Positions 9,157-17,247 of a DNA stretch of 64,000 bases are shown here, in pieces. Source of the stretch: Paenibacillus sp. FJAT-29882 (GTDB taxonomy: Bacteria > Bacillota > Bacilli > Bacillales > DSM-1321); contig NZ_LMVB01000002.1 in assembly GCF_001510645.1 (NCBI RefSeq), positions 186,001 through 250,000 on the forward strand, in the 5' to 3' direction. Position 1 is the stretch's first letter; every line of letters begins with the position of its first letter. Below the pieces are notes generated by a model. It was given only the letters and a program-made list of their open reading frames with translations. It was not told where the DNA came from and searched no databases. The translations under genes were made by a program, and so were the position numbers.

Positions 9157-9870
9157 TTACGCTAATTCTAATGCGATTTCCATCATTTTAGTAAATGCAG
9201 TTTGACGTTCTTCAGTTGAAGTCTGTTCTCCTGTAATTAAATGATCACTTACCGTTAAAATACATAATGCATTTACACCCGCTTGAATGGCATTCCAATA
9301 TAATGATACAGATTCCATTTCAACACTCAAAACGCCCATATCCTGCCACTTTTTGATATATGTTGGATCAGCATGATAAAATACGTCGCTTGATAAGATG
9401 TTTCCAATATGAACTTTCTGCCCTTTTTCATCTGCTACTTTTTTTGCTTTTTCCAAAAGTTCGAAAGAAGCCGTTAATGGGAATTGTCCAGGTAAATTAA
9501 ATTGATCTCCAAAATTTGAATCCGTTGCAGAACCCATCCCTAAAATAACATCATATAAATCAATGTTTTCTTGCATCGCACCACAAGTACCAATTCTAAT
9601 TAAATTTTTAACGCCAAAGACATTGATTAATTCCCAAGAATAAATCCCCATGCTCGGTGCACCCATTCCAGTACCCATAACAGAGATTTTCTTGCCTTTG
9701 TAAGTGCCTGTATACCCTAACATTCCTCTTACTTCGTTGAAGCACTCGTAATTATCTAAAAAGTTTTCTGCTATAAACTTTGCTCTTAAAGGATCTCCGG
9801 GTAACAGTACCGTTTCAGCTATTTCTACCCCGTTAGGTTTGATATGAGGTGTTTCTTTAGTAGTAACCAT
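9157..9870 (-). CDS. deoD: Purine-nucleoside phosphorylase DeoD
   Basis: 237 residues, the usual size of the trimeric/hexameric DeoD class; ATG with an AAAGGAGAAAAG ribosome binding site. Characteristic segments are HIKPNGVEIAETVLLPGDPLRAKFIAENFL at the N-terminus, the phosphate-binding GTGMGAPSMGIYSWEL, and the base/ribose-binding SVEMESVSLYWNA; the purine-binding Asp occurs in TVSDHLITGEQ. It reversibly cleaves purine (deoxy)nucleosides with phosphate to free base and ribose-1-phosphate in purine salvage. The upstream region carries a near-cre sequence and a TAGACATGTCTA palindrome, suggesting carbon catabolite control and local repression. Identification is firm. Confidence 0.95.
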   Translation of the reverse strand: MVTTKETPHIKPNGVEIAETVLLPGDPLRAKFIAENFLDNYECFNEVRGMLGYTGTYKGKKISVMGTGMGAPSMGIYSWELINVFGVKNLIRIGTCGAMQENIDLYDVILGMGSATDSNFGDQFNLPGQFPLTASFELLEKAKKVADEKGQKVHIGNILSSDVFYHADPTYIKKWQDMGVLSVEMESVSLYWNAIQAGVNALCILTVSDHLITGEQTSTEERQTAFTKMMEIALELA

Positions 9871-9908
9871 CGTTGTCTTTTCTCCTTTAGTTGAAAATCA
9901 AGTTTTTT

Positions 9909-9920
9909 TAGACATGTCTA
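9909..9920. promoter_or_regulatory. Palindromic candidate operator upstream of deoD
   Basis: Perfect 12-base palindrome TAGACATGTCTA, 39-50 bases before the deoD start codon. Its length and position suit a dimeric HutC-type GntR regulator such as the one at 6484-7218, but no second site was found. Confidence 0.4.
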
Positions 9921-9960
9921 TTTTTTATACAAGTTTAAATTATCATAACCTTTCATTATG

Positions 9961-9974
9961 TGCAAGCACTTTCA
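9961..9974. promoter_or_regulatory. Near-consensus cre (CcpA) site upstream of deoD
   Basis: On the minus strand TGAAAGTGCTTGCA, differing at two positions from the TGAAAGCGCTTTCA ideal. It overlaps a TTGCAC that could be the -35 element. B. subtilis nucleoside catabolism genes are known to be under CcpA, which supports the reading. Confidence 0.4.
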
Positions 9975-10027
9975 TAAAGTTATAAAAGCTATGATTTATA
10001 TTATTTCAATAAACTAAAGATTATATG

Positions 10028-10249
10028 TCCAATAGAATAGTCAAAATTGGAACTAATGTGACTAATCAATCTTCACTAGAAGAATGAAGCCAAATTGAAG
10101 CAAGTAGATGAAAAAAATAATTTTGATTACACAAGAAGTTTGGAAGAATAAAGCTAATGTTGGTGTACACGAAAAAAGCAAAAAAGGAATCTATTTGAAT
10201 CCATTAAACAGGTGATAAAAACAGGTGAATTAGAATTGTTTGAAACATA
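10028..10249 (+). pseudogene. Decayed short coding sequence, unidentified
   Basis: Codon-like text runs in successive frames: MSNRIVKIGTNVTNQSSLEE then a stop, KQVDEKNNFDYTRSLEE in another frame, and SIKQVIKTGELELFET at the end. This looks like one small gene broken by at least two frameshifts or stops. I cannot name the family. The remainder of the 9975-10490 gap shows nothing else. Confidence 0.3.
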
Positions 10250-10490
10250 GTTTCCGAGGTAATTCTTGATAAATTACCTCTATTTGTATTGTTTTGGATA
10301 GGGATCTGAGTAGTTACAAATAGAAGGTTATTGATCTAAATGAAGTTAATAAGATCGATCCTAATACTGTTAAAAGGGTAAAACCAACCTTATACCCCTA
10401 AGAATATATAAACCTGAGATGATGATTGAAACGAGTAGATCAATAAAATGATTCACGTAAATAATTTAGTATTGTTTTCTAAACTCAACA

Positions 10491-10520
10491 CAAAAAACAG
10501 ACGAAGATTTCTTCATCTGT
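10491..10520 (-). terminator. Terminator after the HPr-like gene
   Basis: Minus-strand stem ACAGATGAAG / CTTCGTCTGT with an AAAT loop followed by a TTTTTTG run. Confidence 0.7.
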
Positions 10521-10569
10521 CCAAATTCAAGTGTTTATTAAATGTATCAAAGGTAGGCCACCATCTGAA

Positions 10570-10836
10570 TTATTCTGAGAAACCTGTCTGATTCATCGTA
10601 TCTGATAAAGCAGCAATGGCTTCATTTGCATCAGAACCTACAGCCGTTATTTTGATTACTGCATCATTTGGAATACCTAGGGACATCACACCTAAAATTG
10701 ATTTTAAGTTAATTGATTTACCTTTATACTCCAGGTTGATGTCGGCCATATATTGACTTGCAGTTCGTACTAGGATTGTTGCTGTACGCGCGTGAATCCC
10801 TGTTTCATTAGTAATTGTGAAGGTCTTTTCTGCCAT
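10570..10836 (-). CDS. HPr-family phosphocarrier protein
   Basis: 88 residues, the exact size of HPr; ATG follows a GGGGAGATTTAAC ribosome binding site. The active-site His15 (GIHARTAT) and the regulatory Ser46 ([15 protein letters not shown]) are both present, so it can in principle accept phosphate from enzyme I and from HPr kinase. Position 18, almost always Pro in HPr (HARPA), is Thr here. No ptsI adjoins, although ptsH normally sits next to ptsI, so this is probably a second, HPr-like copy rather than the main PTS carrier. Unlike Crh it keeps His15. Role: possibly a regulatory or alternative PTS carrier; monocistronic with its own terminator. Confidence 0.85.
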   Translation of the reverse strand: MAEKTFTITNETGIHARTATILVRTASQYMADINLEYKGKSINLKSILGVMSLGIPNDAVIKITAVGSDANEAIAALSDTMNQTGFSE

Positions 10837-10859
10837 GTTAAATCTCCCCTACGTTATAT

Positions 10860-11262
10860 TGTGACTTATTTGTCGATTTCAAACCAATCAGGAGGCAAAT
10901 AATAAAAGACATGTACTCCAATAGTCTTTAATGGAGTTTTTTTACTTCTGATAGCCACAAGTTTATGTCTATTCACAATACAGGTTCAATATGTGCAGAT
11001 TCAGAGATAATAAATACATTAGGATCAATGTCCTAAAATCAAACGAGGTTTTATATGAAAAACATTGAACGACCACCTACTAAAGTAGGGTGAATCCATT
11101 GGGTCGAAATCGTACATCGTCTGATGGCAATGGTTTTAGACCACGCTTTTTGAAAATAAAGCTACCTACAAAATCACTTTGCTAAAATGAAGTTGCAAGC
11201 CATACAACTTCAGAGCTTATTCATTCATCACTAAAATTCTTTCACATCTTCAAATTGAGTTT
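10860..11262. other. Intergenic region with a small hairpin, no gene seen
   Basis: Between the HPr-like and sigma-factor genes. It contains a CACCTACTaaAGTAGGGTG hairpin near 11074-11092, reminiscent in form of the hairpin at 17084, but no supported coding sequence. Confidence 0.3.
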
Positions 11263-11265
11263 GCA

Positions 11266-11763
11266 TTAAATATTGTGTTCGACCAAATCTTTTTGCAATT
11301 TCATAATGGCCGACTTTCTCCATGATTTTACAGCGCTGTTGGAAGCTCCATACAACTCAGCCATTTCACTGATACTCAATTGATCTTGAAATGTTCCCAT
11401 TACCCAACGCCTTTGCAATTCCGTAAGATTTTCACAATAGCAGGATAAGTACTCAGACTCCAGATGAAGATCACTGAATGATAAAGCAGGGTCTTCAGCC
11501 ATCACACTTATATCCGTTACGGTATAAGTATCATCGATCCGTACATTTTTCCGAAGTTCATTTAATAGTTTTCCTTTGATTACTTTATAGGCATACGTAG
11601 AAAATAAGGCACCGCGGTCAGGATCGAATTTCGTTTGTGCCTCCCACAACGCAATTAACCCCACTTGATAGAATTCTTCCTGATTCTTATAAATGGACAA
11701 AGACTGAATAATACTGTAAATCATTGGTCTAAATTGCTCAGCCATTTCAGTGAATGTTTCCAA
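11266..11763 (-). CDS. Sigma-70 family RNA polymerase sigma factor
   Basis: 165 residues; TTG start at 11763, 8 bases after AAAGG. Residues 1-75 correspond to region 2 (FRPMIYSIIQSLSIYKNQEEFYQVGLIALWEAQTKFDPDRGALFSTYAYKVIKGKLLNELRK), with the YQVGLIALWEAQTKFDPDRG core that contacts core polymerase and the -10 element. Residues 105-160 are region 4, with the HTH SISEMAELYGASNSAVKSWRKSAIMKL. Only regions 2 and 4 are present, as in ECF-like and YvrI-like factors. No anti-sigma gene adjoins it, which is unusual for a classical ECF factor. The regulon is unknown. Confidence 0.8.
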   Translation of the reverse strand: METFTEMAEQFRPMIYSIIQSLSIYKNQEEFYQVGLIALWEAQTKFDPDRGALFSTYAYKVIKGKLLNELRKNVRIDDTYTVTDISVMAEDPALSFSDLHLESEYLSCYCENLTELQRRWVMGTFQDQLSISEMAELYGASNSAVKSWRKSAIMKLQKDLVEHNI

Positions 11764-11964
11764 AGACTTTGCCTTTCGAAATATGCATACTTCTTGAATT
11801 CCTAGGTATATCCACCGTACAGAATTTCAAGATGTTTGACGAAAAGCGAAATCAAGCATTTGGATTGAATAATATAGCAATTTTCAAATGATTCGTATTC
11901 AAAAACCATGTTTCTATGAAGCAAATTAAGAAATTGCATCTATTTTTGCCAAAAGTACATAAAA

Positions 11965-12086
11965 GTGCGTGTTCAAAAAGGATAAAAAGAGCCGAGAAGT
12001 TCGAGGACTGATCGTCTCGAGGACCACAGAGACAGAGCTTTGATGCAATTCGCAAGCTTTTTTACCGGACTTTTTGAACAACCTCT
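11965..12086. mobile_element. MITE-like element, copy 1 (internally deleted)
   Basis: Terminal inverted repeats TGTTCAAAAAG (11970-11980) and CTTTTTGAACA (12070-12080) bound about 110 bases of non-coding DNA. It matches the element at 24449-24636, including the shared internal segment from GAGCTTTGATGCAATTCGC to the right end, but lacks about 60 internal bases. No transposase is encoded, so movement would need a partner element elsewhere. Confidence 0.7.
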
Positions 12087-12201
12087 AATAGTGTACATTT
12101 CCTGACTATTTTACTTTTTATCAGCACTTGTCCATTCATTATTATTCTAAGTGCATATAGTAAGATAACCAGCGAACCAAATTGACAGGAGGATTAATTA
12201 A

Positions 12202-12339
12202 ATGCCATTTTTTAGTTTTGGTCGAAGAAACTTGTTTTTTCGGGATACCTTTAGAAGAAGACGCTTTTTACCTTTTGAAATCGAAATAGAAAGAAGACGA
12301 CGTATTGAAATAGAGAGAAGAAGACGAAGAATATTTTAA
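12202..12339 (+). CDS. Arg-rich miniprotein, 45 residues
   Basis: ATG at 12202 with a strong AGGAGGATTAATTA ribosome binding site. The product begins MPFFSFGRRNLFFRDTF and continues through RRRR clusters and two IEIERRRR-type repeats to end RRRRRIF; about a third of residues are Arg and another sixth aromatic. No signal peptide or membrane segment. A CATATAGT about 40 bases upstream fits the CATAnnnT -10 of sporulation sigma-E/K promoters. I recognise no family; small basic coat or spore-associated proteins have this kind of composition, which is inference only. Confidence 0.6.
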   Translation: MPFFSFGRRNLFFRDTFRRRRFLPFEIEIERRRRIEIERRRRRIF

Positions 12340-12568
12340 TAATCAAAATCAAGCATCCATTATACAAAATTATGTCCAAAGGTTAGATAACTTAGGGTAT
12401 ACCTAAAAATATATCAGAAGTTTCTTAGCCACTAACAAGGCACCACTCTAAATAGCTTGCGTTTACATTTCGTATGGTCTTTTTCCTGATTATTACGTTT
12501 GATTTTTATGATAGTTGCAAACGAGCAGGGTTTTTGTTTGCAAGAGAATTAAATGTGAGTGTCCCAAA

Positions 12569-12613
12569 AAGGTTCAGTCCCTCACTACTTGATTGTAGTC
12601 GGGACTGAACCTT
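12569..12613. repeat. R1-like palindrome variant / terminator
   Basis: Perfect 13-bp stem AAGGTTCAGTCCC / GGGACTGAACCTT, preceded by GTGTCCCAAA as in the R1 repeats. It lies 13 bases past the stop of the DUF2187 gene and may serve as its terminator. Confidence 0.6.
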
Positions 12614-12625
12614 GTTACTATACAC

Positions 12626-12847
12626 TTACTTAATTAGTTTATAATTTTTATGATTCACAACAGTATTTATGGGTTCGTCCTTTTTTGTATTTCTGCCAAT
12701 TTCCACAATAACAGAGTTTTCCCGCACGACAACTACCTTCCCCTTTTTCCCTTTTTCAATTCCATTCTTTATATCGATCATATCGCCAACATTCACTTTT
12801 TTTTTGATATCTGTTGGATTCTTCTGATCGGCTTTTTCTTCTGCCAT
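12626..12847 (-). CDS. DUF2187 / KOW-like small protein (YkvS type)
   Basis: 73 residues from the ATG at 12847, chosen because AAAGGGG lies 8 bases upstream; a longer in-frame ATG at 12892 lacks a site. After a charged N-terminus (AEEKADQKNPTDIKKK) comes the KOW-like beta-barrel VNVGDMIDIKNGIEKGKKGKVVVVRENSVIVEIG, found in the YkvS/DUF2187 proteins of Bacillus. KOW modules usually contact RNA or ribosomal proteins. No operon partner. The exact function in this family is not established. Confidence 0.8.
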   Translation of the reverse strand: MAEEKADQKNPTDIKKKVNVGDMIDIKNGIEKGKKGKVVVVRENSVIVEIGRNTKKDEPINTVVNHKNYKLIK

Positions 12848-13245
12848 ATTATATACCCCTTTTACTATGATTTTTTTTGAATATGGTGACATCTTTCATA
12901 ACTATATACACTTGTATATAAGATCGAAGGTCTGTTCCATATGTGCCATGGCTTAAACCAGTCTGTTTTTCTGAACATTATCTTTACTTCCATTTTATTC
13001 TTATACATCCGACAGCAAGAAAAAATTTAACAGGAAACACTATCTACATATAGTGAGATTTCCCAGACAACGACTAGATCCAAACAGCTAGGATGAGTGT
13101 CTTACAGGTAGTTATCGTTAGCAATTTTGGTTTTAATATACTTATGAATGCATGACAAATTATAATAAGCTATTTGGATAAAATATTCGGCTGCTTAGTT
13201 TAGCTTTACTATCTCATACAATTTTGGGCGCTATAACATAACAAA
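12848..13245. other. Intergenic region, nothing recognised
   Basis: AT-rich stretch between the DUF2187 gene and the mtnU terminator. No open frame with a ribosome binding site and no clear repeat. Confidence 0.3.
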
Positions 13246-13282
13246 AGCTAGGGACGATTCAGATTTCGAACCACACCTAGCT
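13246..13282 (-). terminator. Terminator after mtnU
   Basis: Minus-strand AGCTAGG / CCTAGCT outer stem with further internal pairing, then TTTTGTT. Confidence 0.6.
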
Positions 13283-13369
13283 TCTTATCTTGTTCATCTA
13301 TTATTTACACATAACGTCACACTAGTCAATAGCTTCTAATTACTTCATCCATCCAGGTTTGCCAAATCC

Positions 13370-14152
13370 TTATGATTCGTATAAATCCGTCCGCCTGTCT
13401 TGAAAAACTGGAATCGTCTTCCGTACCCGATCGACTTCCTCTAAATCCAGTTCCGCGTACAAGATCCCTTCCGCTGTTTGATTGCTAATAAGTAGCTCAC
13501 CCCAAGGTGCAATGACCATCGAATGACCATTAAATTCATTATTTGGGTCCTTACCGACGCGGTTGACAGCCACGATAAAACATTGGTTTTCAATCGCCCT
13601 TGCTTGCAATAATAATTGCCAATGGTCAATCCGTTGCTTTGGCCACTCCGCCGGTATAAACATAATTTTGGCTCCATTTAAAGTATGAGTCCGAATCCAT
13701 TCTGGAAAACGCAAATCATAACAGATGACCCCGCCACATGTTATACCATCCAATTCAAATACATTCATACTTTGTCCTTCGTTCAAATATACATGCTCAT
13801 CCATTAACTTGAATAAATGAGCTTTATCGTAGGCAGCGACAATTTTTCCAGTTCTATCCACGATATACATCGTATTAAAGTATTTGTCCGCTCTTTTCGT
13901 TGCTACTGAACCACCGACAATGTTCACTTGATGTTTTTTGGCAAGCTGAGACAGTAGCTTTCTTGTTATACTTCCCTCGCGATCAGCCAGACTGTCAAGC
14001 TTATCGAGAGCGTAGCCTGTATTCCACATTTCCGGAAAAACAATGACATCCACTTGTGCATTTGACGCTTCTTCGATATATTTTTCAATCGCTGTTAAAT
14101 TTTTTTCTGGCTCACCAAAGGCGATATCCATTTGCACACAAGCAATCTTCAT
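13370..14152 (-). CDS. mtnU: Carbon-nitrogen hydrolase, MtnU-type omega-amidase
   Basis: 260 residues; ATG with AGAGGTG 7 bases upstream. The nitrilase-superfamily catalytic triad is complete: Glu41 (VFPEMWNTGY), Lys110 (YDKAHLFKL) and Cys144 (GGVICYDLRFPEW). The sequence follows the omega-amidase group that hydrolyses 2-oxoglutaramate to 2-oxoglutarate and ammonia. In Bacillus subtilis the homologue (mtnU/ykrU) neighbours mtnE; here it is divergent from mtnE with 82 bases between start codons, which supports the assignment: MtnE transaminates KMTB using glutamine and MtnU pulls the reaction by removing the 2-oxo product. Cytoplasmic. Confidence 0.85.
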   Translation of the reverse strand: MKIACVQMDIAFGEPEKNLTAIEKYIEEASNAQVDVIVFPEMWNTGYALDKLDSLADREGSITRKLLSQLAKKHQVNIVGGSVATKRADKYFNTMYIVDRTGKIVAAYDKAHLFKLMDEHVYLNEGQSMNVFELDGITCGGVICYDLRFPEWIRTHTLNGAKIMFIPAEWPKQRIDHWQLLLQARAIENQCFIVAVNRVGKDPNNEFNGHSMVIAPWGELLISNQTAEGILYAELDLEEVDRVRKTIPVFQDRRTDLYES

Positions 14153-14234
14153 TTTTCGGCACCTCTAGACTTTTTTATCTAAATATTATAAAATTTTAGA
14201 TTAAATAGCAACTCTTACATAAAAGGTGGTTCAC

Positions 14235-15413
14235 ATGGAATATTCAGAGCGCTTAAAAAAATTACCAGTACAATTTTTCGCAAACCTAGTTGAAAAGGTA
14301 GGCAAAGCAATTGCAGAAGGACGGGATGTTATTAACTTAGGTCAAGGTAACCCTGATCAGCCGACACCACCTCATATCATCAAAGCGCTACAAACCGCGG
14401 CAGAGGATCCTCAAACACACAAATATTCTCCATTTCGAGGTCTTAATGAGCTAAAGCTTGCTGCAGCTGAATTTTATAAAAAGCAATACGGAGTTGATAT
14501 CAACCCAGAGACTGAAGTAGCTATTTTATTCGGGACAAAAACCGGTTTAGTTGAGTTGCCAATGTGCTTGTTAAATGAAGGTGAACTCATGTTATTGCCT
14601 GATCCAGGTTACCCAGATTATTTATCAGGTGCAGTGTTGGCGAATGTCGAGTATCAGACCTTCCCGCTTAAAGCTGAAAATCAGTTTTTACCTGATTTCA
14701 ACGCCATACCGCTAAATCAAAGGGAAGCAGCAAAATTAATGTATCTTAACTATCCGAACAATCCGACTGGTGCTACAGTAGATCGGACTTTCTTTGAAGA
14801 AACAGTTGCTTTTGCGAAAAAACATTCCATCACGATTTTGCATGATTTCGCCTATGGTGCCATCGGTTTTGAAGGAAAAAAACCAGTAAGTTTTCTTGAA
14901 GTTGACGGGGCAAAAGACGTTGGTGTGGAAATGTATACCTTATCGAAAACCTACAATATGGCTGGCTGGCGCGTTGGCTTTGCAGTCGGGAATCCCAAAA
15001 TAATTGAAGCCTTAAACCTCATTCAAGACCATTTATATGTTAGTCTATTTCCGGCTGTGCAAAAGGCCGCAATTGCTGCGCTAACAGATGATCAGCAATG
15101 TGTTGAAGAACTTGTCAACCGTTATGAACAACGCCGAAATGCCTTTATTACGGCGTGTCAAAATATTGGTTGGAAAGTCGAAGCACCAACTGGATCGTTT
15201 TTCGCTTGGTTGCCGGTTCCTAATGGGTTTACTAGTGAAACATTCGCCGATTATTTGCTTGAGAAAGCAGATGTAGCAGTTGCTGCTGGAAAAGGGTTTG
15301 GTGAATATGGAGAAGGGTATATCCGGGTCGGTTTATTGGTGGATGAAAAGCTGTTAGTGGAAGCCGTTGATCGGATTGGAAAGCTCGATTTATTTCCAAT
15401 GATTCATCAATGA
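14235..15413 (+). CDS. mtnE: PLP-dependent aminotransferase MtnE
   Basis: 392 residues from the ATG at 14235; an earlier in-frame GTG at 14226 overlaps the AAAGGTGG ribosome binding site and is rejected. Class I/II aminotransferase fold: INLGQGNPDQPTPPHI near the N-terminus, the cofactor-binding YPNNPTGA, the aspartate in ILHDFAYG, and the Schiff-base lysine at about 238 in TLSKTYNMAGWRVGF. A phosphate-binding arginine lies in GYIRVGLL. It matches the MtnE/YkrV group that converts 4-methylthio-2-oxobutyrate to methionine, the last step of methionine salvage. No S-box riboswitch precedes it, and no other mtn gene is in the window. Confidence 0.85.
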   Translation: MEYSERLKKLPVQFFANLVEKVGKAIAEGRDVINLGQGNPDQPTPPHIIKALQTAAEDPQTHKYSPFRGLNELKLAAAEFYKKQYGVDINPETEVAILFGTKTGLVELPMCLLNEGELMLLPDPGYPDYLSGAVLANVEYQTFPLKAENQFLPDFNAIPLNQREAAKLMYLNYPNNPTGATVDRTFFEETVAFAKKHSITILHDFAYGAIGFEGKKPVSFLEVDGAKDVGVEMYTLSKTYNMAGWRVGFAVGNPKIIEALNLIQDHLYVSLFPAVQKAAIAALTDDQQCVEELVNRYEQRRNAFITACQNIGWKVEAPTGSFFAWLPVPNGFTSETFADYLLEKADVAVAAGKGFGEYGEGYIRVGLLVDEKLLVEAVDRIGKLDLFPMIHQ

Positions 15414-15470
15414 TTTCGTCATCGTATCATTTTGCAAATATTGTTTATCATCGAATAAGAAGAGTAAGAG

Positions 15471-15498
15471 CCTGACATGAATTTGTCAGGATTTTTTT
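15471..15498 (+). terminator. Terminator after mtnE
   Basis: CCTGACA / TGTCAGG stem followed by ATTTTTTT. Confidence 0.8.
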
Positions 15499-15698
15499 GT
15501 GAAAAAATATCTCACGAAGCTACTTTCCCCGTCTTGCCGTTCTTCAAATTTCTTAACTTGTAGCCGAACCATTTTCATGTCTAACTTCCTGAAAACTCTT
15601 TCTTTTCTAATTACCACTAGTAATAATTTACTTATTTTGGTATGATTCACATATAATATTTACACTATTCATACTATTATTGAAAGTTCGGTGCAGCT

Positions 15699-17000
15699 AT
15701 GGATCTTTTGACAAAGGACTTACTTATCAATTTTTTATTTATTCTTCTTACTCTATTTTTAGTACAAATGGTTTATTTGATTAAATATGCGTATCGATTA
15801 GAGGAAATAAAAAAATGGGTTATTGGCATTTTTCCAGTTGTCTCACTTATCCTATGCATGCTACTTCCTGTTGCTCTTGAAAAGGGTTTCGTCTGGGACC
15901 TTCGCTGGATTCCTTTTATTCTAGGAGGTTTAATCGGAGGATTTCGTTTAGGTATACTTCAATTGTTATTGGTTCTAGTCATCCGCTATTATCAAGGTCA
16001 TGATGTGGGTTTTTATGTGACAGCGATCACATTCATCTTTATCGGTTTACTCGTATTCTTCTTATCCAAATACTATTTACAAATGAACATCAAACAAAAA
16101 GTAGCGTTAAGTATCGCATTAATTATTTTTGCCTTATTTAGTTCATTATTTGTTTCAATACATATATTTGGAGTTAGTTTAGATAGCATATTTTGGGTGA
16201 AGTATGTCACCATTCATATCATTGGCATGTTCATTTCAACTCTTCTTTGGGAAGTGATTCAAACAAATTTTCAGGTACTACAAAAGTTAGTGAAGGCAGA
16301 AAAATTACAAATTGTGAGCCATCTTGCTGCAAGCATCTCTCATGAAGTCAGAAATCCACTCACTGTCAGCCGAGGATTTATCCAAATGTTATATGAAGGT
16401 GAAGCCACACAAGCGAGAAAAGAGTATGCAAATATTGCGTTACAAGAATTGGATCGTGCTACAGAAGTGATTAACGATTATTTAACTTTTGCCAAACCAG
16501 CATTCGACATAGAAGAAAATATTAATATTAATGAGGAAGTTCAGCATGCCGTCAATATCATTATCCCCTTAGCCAATATGAATGGTATACAGGTGAAGTT
16601 ATCTGCAGTAGATCATTATTATGTAGCTAAAGGGGATAGAAAAAAGTTCCAACAATGTTTAATTAATATCATGAAAAATGGAATTGAATCCATGTCAAAT
16701 CATGGAGAAATTAAAATCCACTTAAACTATGAAAATAGCATGATCCATATTAATATTCAGGATGAAGGAATAGGAATGACACAAGAACAAATCGATCGTC
16801 TTGGGGAGCCTTTTTTTACAACAAAGGAAAAAGGAACTGGACTCGGAATGATGGTTTCGTTTAGTATTATTAAAGAGATGAATGGAAACATTCATGTGAC
16901 TAGTGAGCATGGGGAGGGAACCTGTTTCTCTATTATCCTACCCGTCTATTCCGTGATTGATCGTATGACTCAAGATAATCACTTTACAAAAATGGGATAG
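15699..17000 (+). CDS. Membrane sensor histidine kinase, KinB-like sporulation type
   Basis: 433 residues. The first 190 contain about six hydrophobic helices; the segment DLRWIPFILGGLIGGFRLGILQLLLVLVIRYYQG fits the 5TM-LYT sensor module of KinB and LytS-like proteins. The H-box is SHEVRNPLTVSRGFIQML with phospho-acceptor His214. The catalytic domain follows with an N-box (CLINIMKNGIESM), G1 (DEGIGM), F-box (LGEPFFTTKEKGTG) and G2 (GTGLGMM). No response regulator adjoins it. This orphan design is that of the kinases feeding the Spo0A phosphorelay. The ATG has only a weak ribosome binding site. A paralogue lies at 58201-59418. Confidence 0.8.
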   Translation: MDLLTKDLLINFLFILLTLFLVQMVYLIKYAYRLEEIKKWVIGIFPVVSLILCMLLPVALEKGFVWDLRWIPFILGGLIGGFRLGILQLLLVLVIRYYQGHDVGFYVTAITFIFIGLLVFFLSKYYLQMNIKQKVALSIALIIFALFSSLFVSIHIFGVSLDSIFWVKYVTIHIIGMFISTLLWEVIQTNFQVLQKLVKAEKLQIVSHLAASISHEVRNPLTVSRGFIQMLYEGEATQARKEYANIALQELDRATEVINDYLTFAKPAFDIEENININEEVQHAVNIIIPLANMNGIQVKLSAVDHYYVAKGDRKKFQQCLINIMKNGIESMSNHGEIKIHLNYENSMIHINIQDEGIGMTQEQIDRLGEPFFTTKEKGTGLGMMVSFSIIKEMNGNIHVTSEHGEGTCFSIILPVYSVIDRMTQDNHFTKMG

Positions 17001-17082
17001 GAAACAAGCTGTTCAAACCTTAAATCTACTTAGATGTTATTCGATAAAAAAGATACATAACTATTAGCAAGGGTTTTCTCCC

Positions 17083-17132
17083 CCCACCTCAAGCTTTGAG
17101 GTGGGGTATTACAACCTGTTAAACCGGGATGA
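17083..17132 (+). repeat. Two-hairpin repeat R4, copy A
   Basis: Perfect hairpin CCCCACCTCAAG / CTTTGAGGTGGGG-type, then TATTACAA and CCTGTTAAACCGGGAT. The second part recurs at 30289 and 41390, and an equivalent structure at 36180-36270 (inverted). It may also serve as terminator of the kinase gene. Confidence 0.55.
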
Positions 17133-17247
17133 AATTAGCCACAAATGCTTAAATAAGCAATCCTTAGTTTTGAATTAAATCAAGTCAAATCAAATATTGA
17201 TAGGAAGAAGTCCATTCTGGTTGAATAGGCTTCTTCGCACTATTTGT

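Noticed and set aside
12464-12477. GCTTGCGTTTACA, resembling a cre site
   Set aside because: Mismatches in the WWW part and no promoter or gene start close enough.
12650-12880. Plus-strand frame rich in Phe and Ile
   Set aside because: It is the antisense shadow of the DUF2187 gene, whose poly-Lys codons read as Phe on the other strand.
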